64,000 bases of DNA, taken from Zygotorulaspora mrakii (lineage: Eukaryota > Ascomycota > Saccharomycetes > Saccharomycetales > Saccharomycetaceae). The notes beneath the pieces were generated by a model. The model was not told where the DNA came from, made no database searches, and was given only the letters and a program-made list of their open reading frames with translations. How positions within the stretch are numbered: the first letter of the stretch is position 1; every line of letters starts with the position of its first letter. The position numbers were made by a program, and so were the translations under genes. The stretch lies in assembly GCF_013402915.1 (NCBI RefSeq), contig NC_050725.1:496001-560000 (forward strand), in the 5' to 3' direction. Of the stretch, positions 31,062-41,495 are shown in pieces.

Positions 31062-31874
31062 ATGTCTCAGTTTTGGAATCAACACACGCCCTCAGGTAGC
31101 TCGAATGCAGGGTCGAAGGATTTTCAAGATCAACCGAATGCAAACAGAAGCGGAATGGATCTTTCAAACATGGGAGTCAAACAGGCGACTGGTCAGCAGG
31201 CAGTGTTTCAGAGGCCCAATGCTGTTTCGGGTTCTTTTGATGTCGCAACTGCAACAGGTGGAGCAGATGCGGCAAGTGGGCCTAACAGCAAGGGCGCTGG
31301 TGAGAATGCTAATAACAACAAAAGCAATGCAAATATTGATAGCTCAGAAGGTAAAATGGCTGGTGTTGGTAACGTGGATATCAAGAAGGAAAGTAAGGCG
31401 CAGCATTTCGTTTTACCATCCATCTCAGATTTGAGTGGAGAATCACGTGGTCACACATACACTCATGCTGGACACGGCCACAGTCATAATAGTCACCCTC
31501 CATCTAATACCACAATGAGTGGTACCAATAGTGCATCTACCTCGAGTACTAGTAATCCCATGCTACCAAATCAACCTCTGAGGCTTCCCTCGGTAGCGAC
31601 CACTCCATATGGCTCGGAACAGGTTATCAAAGGGTTGACCACTAATGATGCTCAAGTTTCTCATGATTCGAATGGAAATACTAGTGAATTTAGTAAAAGC
31701 AACAAACCCAAGCATAATATCAGTACCGGTAGCACCAACGATGAAATGAAGAGTTCTGGTAGAAAGAGTACATCTGGCTTTTCTGTGGCAAGTTTTGATA
31801 ATCCCCTTCCTCCTGTAAAACAGCAGGATCCAACCCCACAATATCAGGTGTTGCCGCAACAGCAACAACAGCAA

Positions 31875-31924
<50 letters not shown>

Positions 31925-34900
31925 GCAGCAACAGCAGCAACAGCAACAACAAGTCGCCTATGATTCTTATTATCGGCCACTCAATGTGAAAGATGCACTC
32001 TCATATTTGGAACAGGTAAAATTTCAATTTAGTGCTAGGCCAGATGTCTATAATCATTTTTTGGATATTATGAAAGATTTCAAGTCACAAGCTATAGATA
32101 CCCCGGGTGTAATCGAGAGAGTTTCAACATTATTTAGAGGATTTCCGAATTTAATTCAAGGCTTTAATACATTCTTACCTCAAGGATATAGAATTGAATG
32201 TTCAGCTAACCCTGATGAACCTATTAGAGTAACGACGCCTATGGGCTCTTCAATTGTAGCTGGTACTACAGACTCGACACTCACTTTTCAAAATCAAACA
32301 CAAAGGCCAAACTTACAGCAAGATAGTTCGGTGCTTCTTCAACCAGATCTATCTGAACAAGGTAGTCAGCAAGCTAACTTGTCTCATAATTCTGTTGGTA
32401 TACCCGATGATTCTGCTCAACCTCAGGTCCGGTCGCAACTTCCACACGATTACCAAGGCCATTTACAACCTCAATCTCAACCGCAATCTCCAGCTCATCC
32501 TCCAACCCAGGCTCCGGTTACAAGTCAGGTACAAGGCCAACTTTTATTTACCGATCAGCAACAGTTTACAGACACAAATAAGAAAGCTGCAGATGTGGAA
32601 TTTAGTCAAGCCATAAGTTATGTCAATAAGATTAAGAATAGGTTTGCAGATCAACCTGATATCTATAAGCATTTCTTAGAAATATTGCAAATATATCAAA
32701 GAGAGCAAAAGCCAATAAACGAAGTTTATGCTCAAGTTACTGTTTTGTTTCAAAATGCACCCGACTTGCTTGATGACTTCAAGAAGTTTTTGCCAGATTC
32801 ATCCGCTACGGTTCCATCTCAGCAATCGGCCACTCAACAACCATTGCATGCATTCGGTATGGGTAATTTTTACGGAGATAATGAGACGGGTGCTCAACAG
32901 AACTTGCCACCATTAGGAAACTTTTCGCCTCCGACAAATGGTGGCCCAGTCCGCCCATATTATGCTGAACCAGCCTCGCAGGCAGTGGGGTTGCCACCGG
33001 TCCCCCGACCGGACAATCATATGGAGCAGAACATGCATCCACATGTAAGCACTCAAGGAATTTCGAACGATGGAATCCCAATCTCAGATTTGAGATCTCC
33101 GATTACACAGAATGGTATTGAAATCTCACAGTATCAACAACAGCAGCAGCATGTACCGACAAGCGAAGAAGGTCAATACTTCGAAAGTGCTGTTAGGCCC
33201 GAAATTGATTTAGATCCAAGCATAGTCCCAGTCATTCCTGAACCTACCGAACCTATTGAAGACAGCCTTTCTTTAATCGAAGAAACTAACTTTTTTGACA
33301 AGGCAAAAAAATTCATCGGCAATAAACAAATTTACACAGAGTTTTTGAAAATTCTAAATCTCTTTTCACAAGATCTTTTGGAAGTCGGCGAGCTCGTATC
33401 GAAGGTTGAACACTATTTGGGTGCGAATAAGGAGCTTTTTTCTTGGTTCAAGAATTTTGTTGGTTTCCAAGATAAACCTAAACATATTGAAAATATTGTA
33501 CATGAAAAGCATAGGTTAGATCTTGATTTATGTGAGGCATGTGGCCCTAGCTACAAAAAACTACCTAAGGCAGACACCTTTATGCCTTGCTCGGGCAGAG
33601 ATGAAATGTGTTGGGAGGTGCTGAATGACGAGTGGGTAGGCCATCCTGTCTGGGCTTCTGAAGATTCAGGGTTCATTGCACATCGTAAAAATCAGTATGA
33701 GGAGACTTTGTTCAAGATTGAAGAAGAAAGACACGAATACGATTTTTATATTGAATCAAACTTAAGGACCATACAAACATTGGAAACTATAGCCAGTAAG
33801 ATAGCTAACATGACCGAAGAGGAGAAAGCTAATTTCAAGCTCCCTCCTGGATTGGGACATACATCACTCACAATTTATAAAAAAATTATCAGAAAAATTT
33901 ACGACAAAGAGAAGGGTTTTGAAATCATTGATGCTTTGCATGAGTATCCTGCCGTTGCTGTACCTGTCGTTTTAAAGAGATTGAAGCAGAAGGATGAGGA
34001 ATGGAGAAGAGCTCAAAGAGAATGGAACAAAGTATGGAGGGAGTTGGAACAAAAAGTATATTTCAAATCCCTCGATCATCTGGGATTGACATTCAAGCAG
34101 GCAGATAAGAAGTTATTGACCACAAAGCAATTAATTTCTGAGATAAGCAGTATTAAGGTTGACCAGACAAATAAGAGAATGCATTGGCTGACACCAAAAC
34201 CAAAAAGTCAGTTATCGTATAATCTTCCAGATAAGCAGGTGCTTTACGACATTCTGGCATTGGCAGAAATTTTCATAAATCATAGTGCTACTTATTCAAA
34301 TCCTGATAAAGAGAGACTGAAGGATTTGCTGAAGATCTTCATTTCTCTTTTCTTTTCTATTCCTCTGCATGATATTTTTTCTGCTCTAGAGGCAAAGACG
34401 GATTCTTCTGAAGGGAATGGAAAGTCTGCATCAGTCAATGGTAGTGATGAAGTTTCTAAAAAAAGGCCTCGGGAAATTGAAATCCCTCTGAAGGACGTCC
34501 TTCACCGGGCTAATTACCAAATGTTAAAGCAGCGGGCAAACGGAGGCGACGATTACAACGACTCGCCAATTTCTGAAGGCCATTTAATGGATGACGATGA
34601 CAAGCTGGACGCAGAAGAGGAAAATATCAGACTAGAAGCAAAAAAGCCTTGGTTACTTGGAGATTTAGTTGAAGAGGCAAATGCACAAGGGAAAATTCAA
34701 AATCGTAAGACTTTCAACCTTTTTGCAAATACGAACATATATGTATTTTTCCGTCATTTATTGACGCTCTTCGAACGGCTTTACGAAGTAAAGCAGATTG
34801 ACGACGAAGTTACCAAAGAAATCAATAGCAGAAAGGTTGTTCAGTTCGCAAAAGATTTGAACTTAATTTCCCAACAATTGAAAGATATGGGTTTAGACTT

Positions 34901-35945
34901 CAATGGCGCAGATGCCTACGAGCAATTGGTTCACTTATGTGAACGCTTAATTGAAGGTGATATTGAGCATCAATGGTTTGAAGAAAGCTTACGTCAAGCA
35001 TATAATAATAGGGCATTCAAAATATACACCATAGACAAAGTTATTCAAGCCTTGGTGAAACATGCACATACGATAATGACCGACTCAAAGAGTTCCGAGA
35101 TAATGATGTTGTTCGAAAAAGACAGATCACAAATGGATACCACTGCAAAGAATCAGATATTGTATCGTCTGCAAGTACGCTCTTATATGTCACCTACAGA
35201 AAACATGTTTCGCATTGAATTCAACCGCCAAAAGAATAACGTCTGTATTCAATACATAGCTGTTGACGATTTGACTTTAGCGGAACCAAAGTCATTAGAA
35301 GATAAGTGGAAGTATTATGTCACTTCTTATGCTTTATCTCATCCTACTGAAGGAATACCACAGGAAGAATTGCAGATTCCATTTTTAGAAAGAGTCGTCG
35401 AAGATGAAGGGGCATTTGGAGATGATGAGGAAGACGAAGTGACATCCTCTAAAGAAAGATATTCCCCAGAAGGAGTATCAGGCTCCACCCTTAAAATTAA
35501 AATCAATCCAGAAACATATGCTTTGGACATTGAGCCTGGTTCTTATGATGTGTTTTCAAGGAAATCGATCAACAAATTCACCACAAACGTGGGAGGAGAA
35601 GCATTCAATAAGAAAAGACAAAGAAAGCTAAATATTATAAAGAGGTACTTGGAAAGCAAAAATGGATGGAAGAAGTCTCTATCCAGCACAGAGGCAGATG
35701 TTATAAATGAAAAATTATCGTATGTCAAACGAAATGGTACACTTAGCGGCTTCGTGCTGGAAAACAAACTTAACCCGGGTACAGATAAGTTCGACTCGAA
35801 GCAACTAATTGAAGATAGAGAGCAAATTCAGGTTAATGGAATTTTGGCAAAAGATTATAAAGGTTTGCCGGATAGTGAAGAAAGAGGTAATGACACAACT
35901 ACTGAGGATATCGATACTGAGATGTCAACAGCACTGGCTGGTTAA
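31062..35945 (+). CDS. SIN3: Histone deacetylase corepressor Sin3
   Basis: 1627 codons from the Met at 31062; S. cerevisiae Sin3 has 1536. The open frame starts 13 codons earlier, but MSQFWNQ resembles the yeast N-terminus MSQVW. Sin3 is the scaffold of the Rpd3L and Rpd3S complexes. After a 265-residue low-complexity region there is a pure poly-Gln tract (266-297). PAH1 follows at about 302-375 (RPLNVKDALSYLEQVKFQF), PAH2 at about 510-580 (VEFSQAISYVNKIKNRF) and PAH3 at about 738-805 (NFFDKAKKFIGNKQIYTEFL). The HDAC-interaction region starts near RLDLDLCEACGPSYKKLP. The order PAH1-PAH2-PAH3-HID is complete. Confidence 0.98.
31857..31952 (+). repeat. (CAR)32 poly-glutamine tract in SIN3
   Basis: Thirty-two consecutive CAA or CAG codons, in frame, just before PAH1. 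CAA and CAG are mixed, which interrupts a pure trinucleotide repeat. Length is likely to vary between strains. Confidence 0.98.
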
Positions 35946-36034
35946 GAAGGCCCCTTTAGTAGTTTCCTGATCATCAATGAGATTTTGAAGTATGTATCTG
36001 TGTAATCTAACAAAATAAATATAATTAACGCAAA

Positions 36035-37201
36035 TCAATCTATCTCTTCCCTAGTGCCTTCTGGATCGTCTGTCTCAACGTCGACGCCAAAATCCTCCAA
36101 GTTTTCCCCCCAGTCATTTTGCCATTTAGTCCTAGGCACATATTGCTCTGGCTCTGGTGACCTTCTTCTTATTAGTTGTTCCCCGTTTTTCATTGAAGTT
36201 TCCATTTTATTGGAGGGAACTACAATTTTTACACCATTTTTACAGCAATCAGGAGGCCAGGGTAGGGATAAGAACATATCCAGCGTACTTGACCCCAGAC
36301 TTAACTCCGAGAGTTCATTTTTTGGGAAATTCATGCCGCTTACTTTCGGTTTACTGAAGGGCCATAACCATAGCCAGGGAGATCCAAGTAAATTCACGGT
36401 ATTTGTCCAGACGTCAATATCATATGGGAAATTTACCACATCTTCAAACCGTAGCCGGCGGTCATTGAGGAGTTTAGTGAATTCATCCTCTCTTTGTAGC
36501 AAATGAGCTTCTGGAAATACTTCCTTTACGCTATGGATTAACTGAGGAATCAATCTCTTTGAATAAAACAAAGCTTCCAGTCGCTCCATCTCCCAGACTT
36601 CGATCTGTGATCTGCCAGAAAAAATTTGGTTGGAAAGGCACCTGCAAAACAACAGTGCGATACTCAGCAGCACGAAAGAATCGAGAGGCGTTAGCACGGT
36701 CAGAAATATAAGCTCTGAAGTATGAAACATATAGTGTGGAAGGTTCTTGTGCTTAAAAAGGTACACCACTCGGCATAACAGCTGAAATGACAAGAATCCA
36801 GTAGTTACAATGACCCAGAAGAGAAACCGCATAAAATGTGGGAAATTCTCTAATCCGACGCAATTCATTGTCCAAGGGCAGTGGTGATCCATCATAACCA
36901 CGCACTGTTTGCATGTCTTACAATGATGGGTCCTTTGTCCTTTAAAATTCTTGCATTTCTTACAGTATCTTTTCCATTCATATTTCTTAGGATGAATTGG
37001 ACGATCGTTCTTACCGGGATTTGTGTAAATTGCCAAATAGTACGATATCCATATCATTGTTACACTACATTCAAACCATATTTGTTTACTTCGTGATGCA
37101 AAATTCGCCAGAATAAAGAAGTGACTACCATAGGAAAGCAGGGCAATCAAGAAGCACGGAATAGCTATTCCGAGCCATGGCCACTTCAGTTTGCTTGCCA
37201 T
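36035..37201 (-). CDS. PFA4: DHHC palmitoyltransferase Pfa4
   Basis: 388 codons; S. cerevisiae Pfa4 has 378. This ER protein S-acyltransferase modifies chitin synthase Chs3 and amino-acid permeases. Two hydrophobic segments occur near the N-terminus (WLGIAIPCFLIALLSYG and WFECSVTMIWISYYLAI). The Cys-rich DHHC domain at about 75-125 runs YCKKCKNFKGQRTHHCKTC to DHHCPWTMNCVGLENFPHF. Two more membrane segments follow. The tail contains an acidic stretch. It is convergent with SIN3 as in YOL004W-YOL003C. Confidence 0.95.
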   Translation of the reverse strand: MASKLKWPWLGIAIPCFLIALLSYGSHFFILANFASRSKQIWFECSVTMIWISYYLAIYTNPGKNDRPIHPKKYEWKRYCKKCKNFKGQRTHHCKTCKQCVVMMDHHCPWTMNCVGLENFPHFMRFLFWVIVTTGFLSFQLLCRVVYLFKHKNLPHYMFHTSELIFLTVLTPLDSFVLLSIALLFCRCLSNQIFSGRSQIEVWEMERLEALFYSKRLIPQLIHSVKEVFPEAHLLQREDEFTKLLNDRRLRFEDVVNFPYDIDVWTNTVNLLGSPWLWLWPFSKPKVSGMNFPKNELSELSLGSSTLDMFLSLPWPPDCCKNGVKIVVPSNKMETSMKNGEQLIRRRSPEPEQYVPRTKWQNDWGENLEDFGVDVETDDPEGTREEID

Positions 37202-37779
37202 TAGCGATTTTTTTGTATACTAATGTCTTTAACAATCTTTGCGTGCTTGAATTATAAAAGTTCTAGGCGAACTCTAAAAATTGAAATCACATCTTGTAAC
37301 ATCACAAAACAATTTGATCACTTTTAAAGGACATAAAGATGGACGCTAATGGTGTAAAATAGCATATGCGACTTACATGTTTCATGCTTGTCATTCCTAA
37401 CTCAATTTTTATCGATGTTCATATTCTCTATTGTTGAGATAGACGACGACATTCGATTATACCGAGTAGTTTCTATGAAGACATTTCACAGTTGTCGTAA
37501 GGGCTTATCTAAGAGTTGATCTCCATGGGAGTCATTCACACTAACTCAGCTAGATATTGAAAAATGAAATTGTGATACTCAGTTATAAAAGTACGTAAGT
37601 CATGGATTTGCTATTTCATTAAATGCAACACAAACTAGATGAATTAATGTTGAGAAGCGCGAAACGGTGCTTGTATTTATGCCTGACAAGGAGCAATTAT
37701 CGAGCCATGAAAGAAAATGACAAGTGGAGGAGATTCGCTCTCATCAACACATAGTTTAAGCTGTAGTCACACCGTTTTC
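37202..37779. other. PFA4 upstream region before the LTR
   Basis: About 580 bp of AT-rich sequence. A TGTTGAGATAGACGACG start at 37432 looks LTR-like, but I find no matching end or target duplication. The 37697-37987 ORF crosses into the LTR and is not a gene. Confidence 0.4.
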
Positions 37780-38270
37780 TGTTGAAATACAAATTGATTA
37801 TAGAAATACTGACTGATATTGTGCTAAAAACAAGAGTTACTATATAGGCGACTTGAAAGATTCGAAGAAGGCTTTCCCAGTGGCATTGCAAAAGAAATGA
37901 ATTCAGATTGTTCTCTAACAGATGTTCTATCGCGAGACGTTTACAATTCAGGAGTCTGACTACGAAGGAGTCTATGGCATGGAACATGAAATAACAGTTG
38001 TACTGTGGATTCTATGGGACTAGAAATGGTGTGATGACGATGAAAATTCTTCACTCGTCGTCCTCTCTTATGGTTCAATAGGTGCAAAATGTTAGGTATA
38101 AATACTGACGTATTTTCCAGATATTAATCCAAGTTCAATTAGTTTTATCTCAATTCATGATATAGAAAATCAAGAACTTATATATCTCTATAATTGAATA
38201 TCATAGTATCATCATCAATGTCAAACCAAGTTACTATCGACAACGCCGAAGAAAACATTCTTTTTAAATA
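37780..38270 (+). repeat. Solo LTR, copy B1 (variant U3)
   Basis: 491 bp from TGTTGAAATACAAATTG to the AAATA end. The 3' part, from about GTTCTATCGCGAGACG on, is nearly identical to copies C and D. The first 150 bp after TGTTGAAATA differ, so this is a second subtype. No target duplication is visible. A TATA-like GGTATAAATAC lies near 38095. Confidence 0.85.
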
Positions 38271-38455
38271 GAAATATTAGGTATAAATACTGACGTATTT
38301 TCCAGATATTAATCCAAGTTCAATTAGTTTTATCTCGATCCATGATATAGAAAACCAAGGAATTATATATCTCTATAATTGAATATCATAGTATCATCAT
38401 CAATGTCAAACCAAGTTACTATCGACAACGCCGAAGAAAACATTATTTCCAAATA
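38271..38455 (+). repeat. Truncated LTR 3' end, copy B2
   Basis: 185 bp directly joined to B1, repeating the last part of the LTR from GAAATATTAGGTATAAAT to CCAAATA. It matches B1 almost base for base. It ends 94 bp before the tRNA-Thr. It may be the surviving end of an older insertion cut by B1 or a tandem duplication. Confidence 0.85.
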
Positions 38456-38549
38456 GGGATAAAAGCTGAGCAAAACATAGACAATGTTGAACTCTCCTTT
38501 AACATTTCGAGTTGAAACCGAATGAGGCCGTACCAATCAACTAATTCGA

Positions 38550-38622
38550 GCTTCTATGGCCAAGTTGGTAAGGCGCCACACTAGTAATGTGGAGATCATC
38601 AGTTCGACTCTGGTTGGAAGCA
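38550..38622 (+). tRNA. tRNA-Thr(AGU)
   Basis: 73 nt without intron. Acceptor GCTTCTA pairs with the 3' TGGAAGC, the anticodon stem CCACA/TGTGG closes the loop CTAGTAA with anticodon AGT, and the T arm contains GTTCGAC. A run of seven T follows within 3 nt as the Pol III terminator. Confidence 0.97.
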
Positions 38623-39175
38623 TTTTTTTGAGCTTTTTCGAAATAGTCATTGTCAATTGCACTACCTCACCTCCATGTGATTTCAGAAATTCAAGTAAAT
38701 GAATTTTTAATATGTTGGAATATCTACTTCAGTTGCGTTGCCCTCCCTACAAAATCTCCTCAAGCGAAAATAAAGCCATGTCCCGCTTCTTACTGACGTG
38801 CGCCCACCCCGCAATGCTGTGGAAAACAGAACATATTTTTCGCCATAATGCCTATTTGCTCTTAATCGATGTTTTGTTCGCAAGTTCACGGCCTCTGGCC
38901 TGCGTAATGCACCTATGCAAATCGTTAAGATTCATATATTTCTTAATACACTTCTAGTGAAAAAGATAATAAGGTTCTTTTTAGATCAACGTTGCATGCC
39001 AAAGTTTCCCAGCAAGCTGATAATGAAAGATGAAAAGGTCGCAAGAATTCCTAATTGGGTAGTTGGGCCATATGGCGTATTTCTTATTGTTTTAACTAAA
39101 AATGTGACAGTCTTGTTCTTGGTATTTTATTTGCGTCAAAAAATACTTTTTCATGCAACGCATAGGTAGGCTTGT

Positions 39176-39183
39176 TGCACCCA
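39176..39183 (+). promoter_or_regulatory. Aft1/2 iron-response site 1
   Basis: TGCACCCA is a full match to the Aft1/2 consensus YRCACCCR, 234 bp before the transporter ATG. Aft1/2 activates siderophore uptake genes when iron is low in Saccharomyces. Confidence 0.65.
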
Positions 39184-39233
39184 AGAAATGAAAATACGAT
39201 TGTCCTATGAGCTGCTCTGGGCTGTGGGATTCC

Positions 39234-39241
39234 CGGGTGCA
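39234..39241 (-). promoter_or_regulatory. Aft1/2 iron-response site 2
   Basis: The minus strand reads TGCACCCG, also a full YRCACCCR match, about 50 bp downstream of site 1 and in opposite orientation. Two such sites are typical of strongly iron-regulated promoters. Confidence 0.65.
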
Positions 39242-39416
39242 AATTAAAAGCTTGGCCCATTGCTTAGGTGACTGTCGTTGATGATAAACTCAGCTGTAGC
39301 TCAAGATTCGATAGACACCAAGATTTTGTATTTAAACGGCCAAGGAATGCATCTTTTCGATTGTTGCAAGGCGCTGCGTCTGTAGGACTAACACAGGCAA
39401 TTGAAGATTTTGAGAC

Positions 39417-41255
39417 ATGAAAGACACTGAGTTGTCTGAGGTCGTCTCACCTACATATTCTGCGGATGCCGAGAAGCAAATGGCTGCCGTGGCAGTCAAG
39501 CGTGATGTGGATAAATTCCGGAATTCAAAGAATTTGGTCATCAGAAAGACAGAAATTCTTGCTGCCCAATATGATAGATGGTACTACCATGTTCTGTTGT
39601 TGTTATCTGCATTCATCTGTGGATACGGCTATGGCTTAGACGGGAATATTCGTTACATATACACTGGTTATGCCACAAATTCTTACGGTGAGCATTCTTT
39701 ACTGTCGACTGTTAATGTTATCAATGCAGTTATAAGCGCAGCGTCACAAATTCTCTATGCTAGATTATCCGACGTGTTTGGTAGATTACCTTTGTTTATC
39801 ACTGCTGTTGTTTTTTATGTAGTGGGAACAGTAATTCAAAGTCAGGCCTATGATGTGCAAAGATACGCCGCCGGAGCCGTTTTTTATAACGCAGGATACG
39901 TTGGTGTGATCCTTATTTTATTACTGATTTTATCTGACTTCTCCTCGTTGAAGTGGAGATTGCTCTATCAATTTGCACCAACATGGCCCTTTATCATCAA
40001 TACCTGGATTTCTGGTAATATCACTTCGAGGGCAGACCCATCCGAAAACTGGTCGTGGGACGTGGGAATGTGGGCCTTTATATTTCCCTTAAGTTGTTTA
40101 CCATTAGTGCTGTGTATGGTTCATATGAGGATAAAGGCAAGAAAGTCAGAAGAATGGGTAATGCTGAAGGATGAAAAGTCTTTCTTTCAAGAACATGGAT
40201 TGATTAAATTATTGAAAGAACTTTTCTGGAAACTTGACCTGATTGGAGTCTTTTTCATGACATTATCACTTGGCTGTATTTTAGCGCCACTGACACTAGC
40301 GGGAGGTGTTAGCTCTCAGTGGAATAACTCTCATGTTATAGGTCCCTTCGTCCTAGGATGGGTTCTTCTTTTGATTTTGATTTATTGGGAATATAGGTGG
40401 GCAAGAGACCCTTTAATACCATACGATTTAGTTAAGGATCGTGCTGTCTGGTCTGCAATGGCTATCTCGTTTCTGATAGATTTCATATTTTACATGGCAT
40501 CTGATTATCTGTATACGGTTCTGTTGGTGGCCGTTAACGAGTCTGTGAAATCGGCAACCAGAATAAGCTCGCTTTCCTCATTTGTGTCTACTGTTAGTTC
40601 GCCATTCTTTGCACTCTGGATAACAAGATGTACAAGACTAAAGCCATATATCATAGCCGGATGCGGTCTATGGATGGTTGGGATGGGGTTGCTATATCAT
40701 TTTAGAGGTGGTGAGGGTTCTCATTCAGGTATCATTGGGGGTCTATGCGTGTGGGGTGTTGGCACGACGTTATTTACTTATCCTGTTAATGTTTCGGTTC
40801 AATCAGCAACTTCTCATGAGCATATGGCCACAGTTACGTCACTGAACTACACTCTATATCGTATTGGATCCGCTGTTGGCGCCGCTGTCTCCGGAGCTAT
40901 CTGGACTCAACGCTTATACAAGGAACTTTTACGAAACATAGGCGATGCCACATTAGCAGCAAATGCATATGCTCAACCCTACACTTTCATAGTGAGCTAT
41001 CCCTGGGGCACACCCGTTAGAGAGGCTGTGGTCAAGTCATATATGAACGTTCAAAGATTAGAAACCATGGTTGCGTTGATATTTACAGCGCCATTACTTT
41101 TCTTCTCCTTGTGCCTGAGAGATACCAAACTCACAAACAAAGTTGCTCATGAAAATCTCAAAGAAGGAGAATACATCGATATTGAAGATGATGATCCAAT
41201 TGCATCATGGTTCACTTCTAAGTGGAGTAAGGTGAGGTCCAAGAAAGAAAATTAA
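39417..41255 (+). CDS. ENB1: Siderophore-iron transporter, Enb1-like (MFS)
   Basis: 612 codons; S. cerevisiae Enb1 has 606. It is a member of the ARN subfamily of proton-driven siderophore importers. I count about 13-14 hydrophobic segments. The family hallmark AFICGYGYGLDGNIRYIYTGYA starts TM1. It is followed by ARLSDVFGRLPLFI, SSLKWRLLYQFAPTWPFIIN and, near the end, AVGAAVSGAIWTQRLYKELLRNIG. This pattern is closer to Enb1 (enterobactin) than to Arn1-3. In S. cerevisiae the family is subtelomeric; here it is internal, between PFA4 and IZH2, beside a tRNA and LTRs. The substrate is inferred. Confidence 0.85.
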   Translation: MKDTELSEVVSPTYSADAEKQMAAVAVKRDVDKFRNSKNLVIRKTEILAAQYDRWYYHVLLLLSAFICGYGYGLDGNIRYIYTGYATNSYGEHSLLSTVNVINAVISAASQILYARLSDVFGRLPLFITAVVFYVVGTVIQSQAYDVQRYAAGAVFYNAGYVGVILILLLILSDFSSLKWRLLYQFAPTWPFIINTWISGNITSRADPSENWSWDVGMWAFIFPLSCLPLVLCMVHMRIKARKSEEWVMLKDEKSFFQEHGLIKLLKELFWKLDLIGVFFMTLSLGCILAPLTLAGGVSSQWNNSHVIGPFVLGWVLLLILIYWEYRWARDPLIPYDLVKDRAVWSAMAISFLIDFIFYMASDYLYTVLLVAVNESVKSATRISSLSSFVSTVSSPFFALWITRCTRLKPYIIAGCGLWMVGMGLLYHFRGGEGSHSGIIGGLCVWGVGTTLFTYPVNVSVQSATSHEHMATVTSLNYTLYRIGSAVGAAVSGAIWTQRLYKELLRNIGDATLAANAYAQPYTFIVSYPWGTPVREAVVKSYMNVQRLETMVALIFTAPLLFFSLCLRDTKLTNKVAHENLKEGEYIDIEDDDPIASWFTSKWSKVRSKKEN

Positions 41256-41495
41256 GATGACTTTGCTTTAGATAATGCACTGCATAACTTTTGTGTACGC
41301 TTGGTCAGAATTCATAAAGCTGCTTTTTGTGATGCTAAAAGATGGTTTGAGTTGCATATTTGAGATTTTTAAATCTATATCGCTATCTCTATATTCTATA
41401 GGTCTCAACGAAAATACGTTTCCGTGAAACAATGTATACTTTGCCGCAAAAGTTTCATAACAACTTCTATAAATATGAAGGCACCTTTTCTGTCT

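Larger units (their letters stand above)
38623..39416. other. tRNA-Thr to siderophore-transporter gap
   Basis: About 790 bp: the promoter of the transporter, with Aft1/2 sites at 39176 and 39234 and a TATA-like TATTTAAA near 39328. Short ORFs at 38707-39169 show no domain and are not called. Confidence 0.6.

Noticed and set aside
31563..31980. Minus ORFs rich in Leu or Ala/Val opposite the SIN3 Gln tract
   Set aside because: Products of the CAR repeat read on the other strand.
37432..37660. LTR-like start TGTTGAGATAGACGACG
   Set aside because: No matching 3' end, target duplication or second copy in the window.
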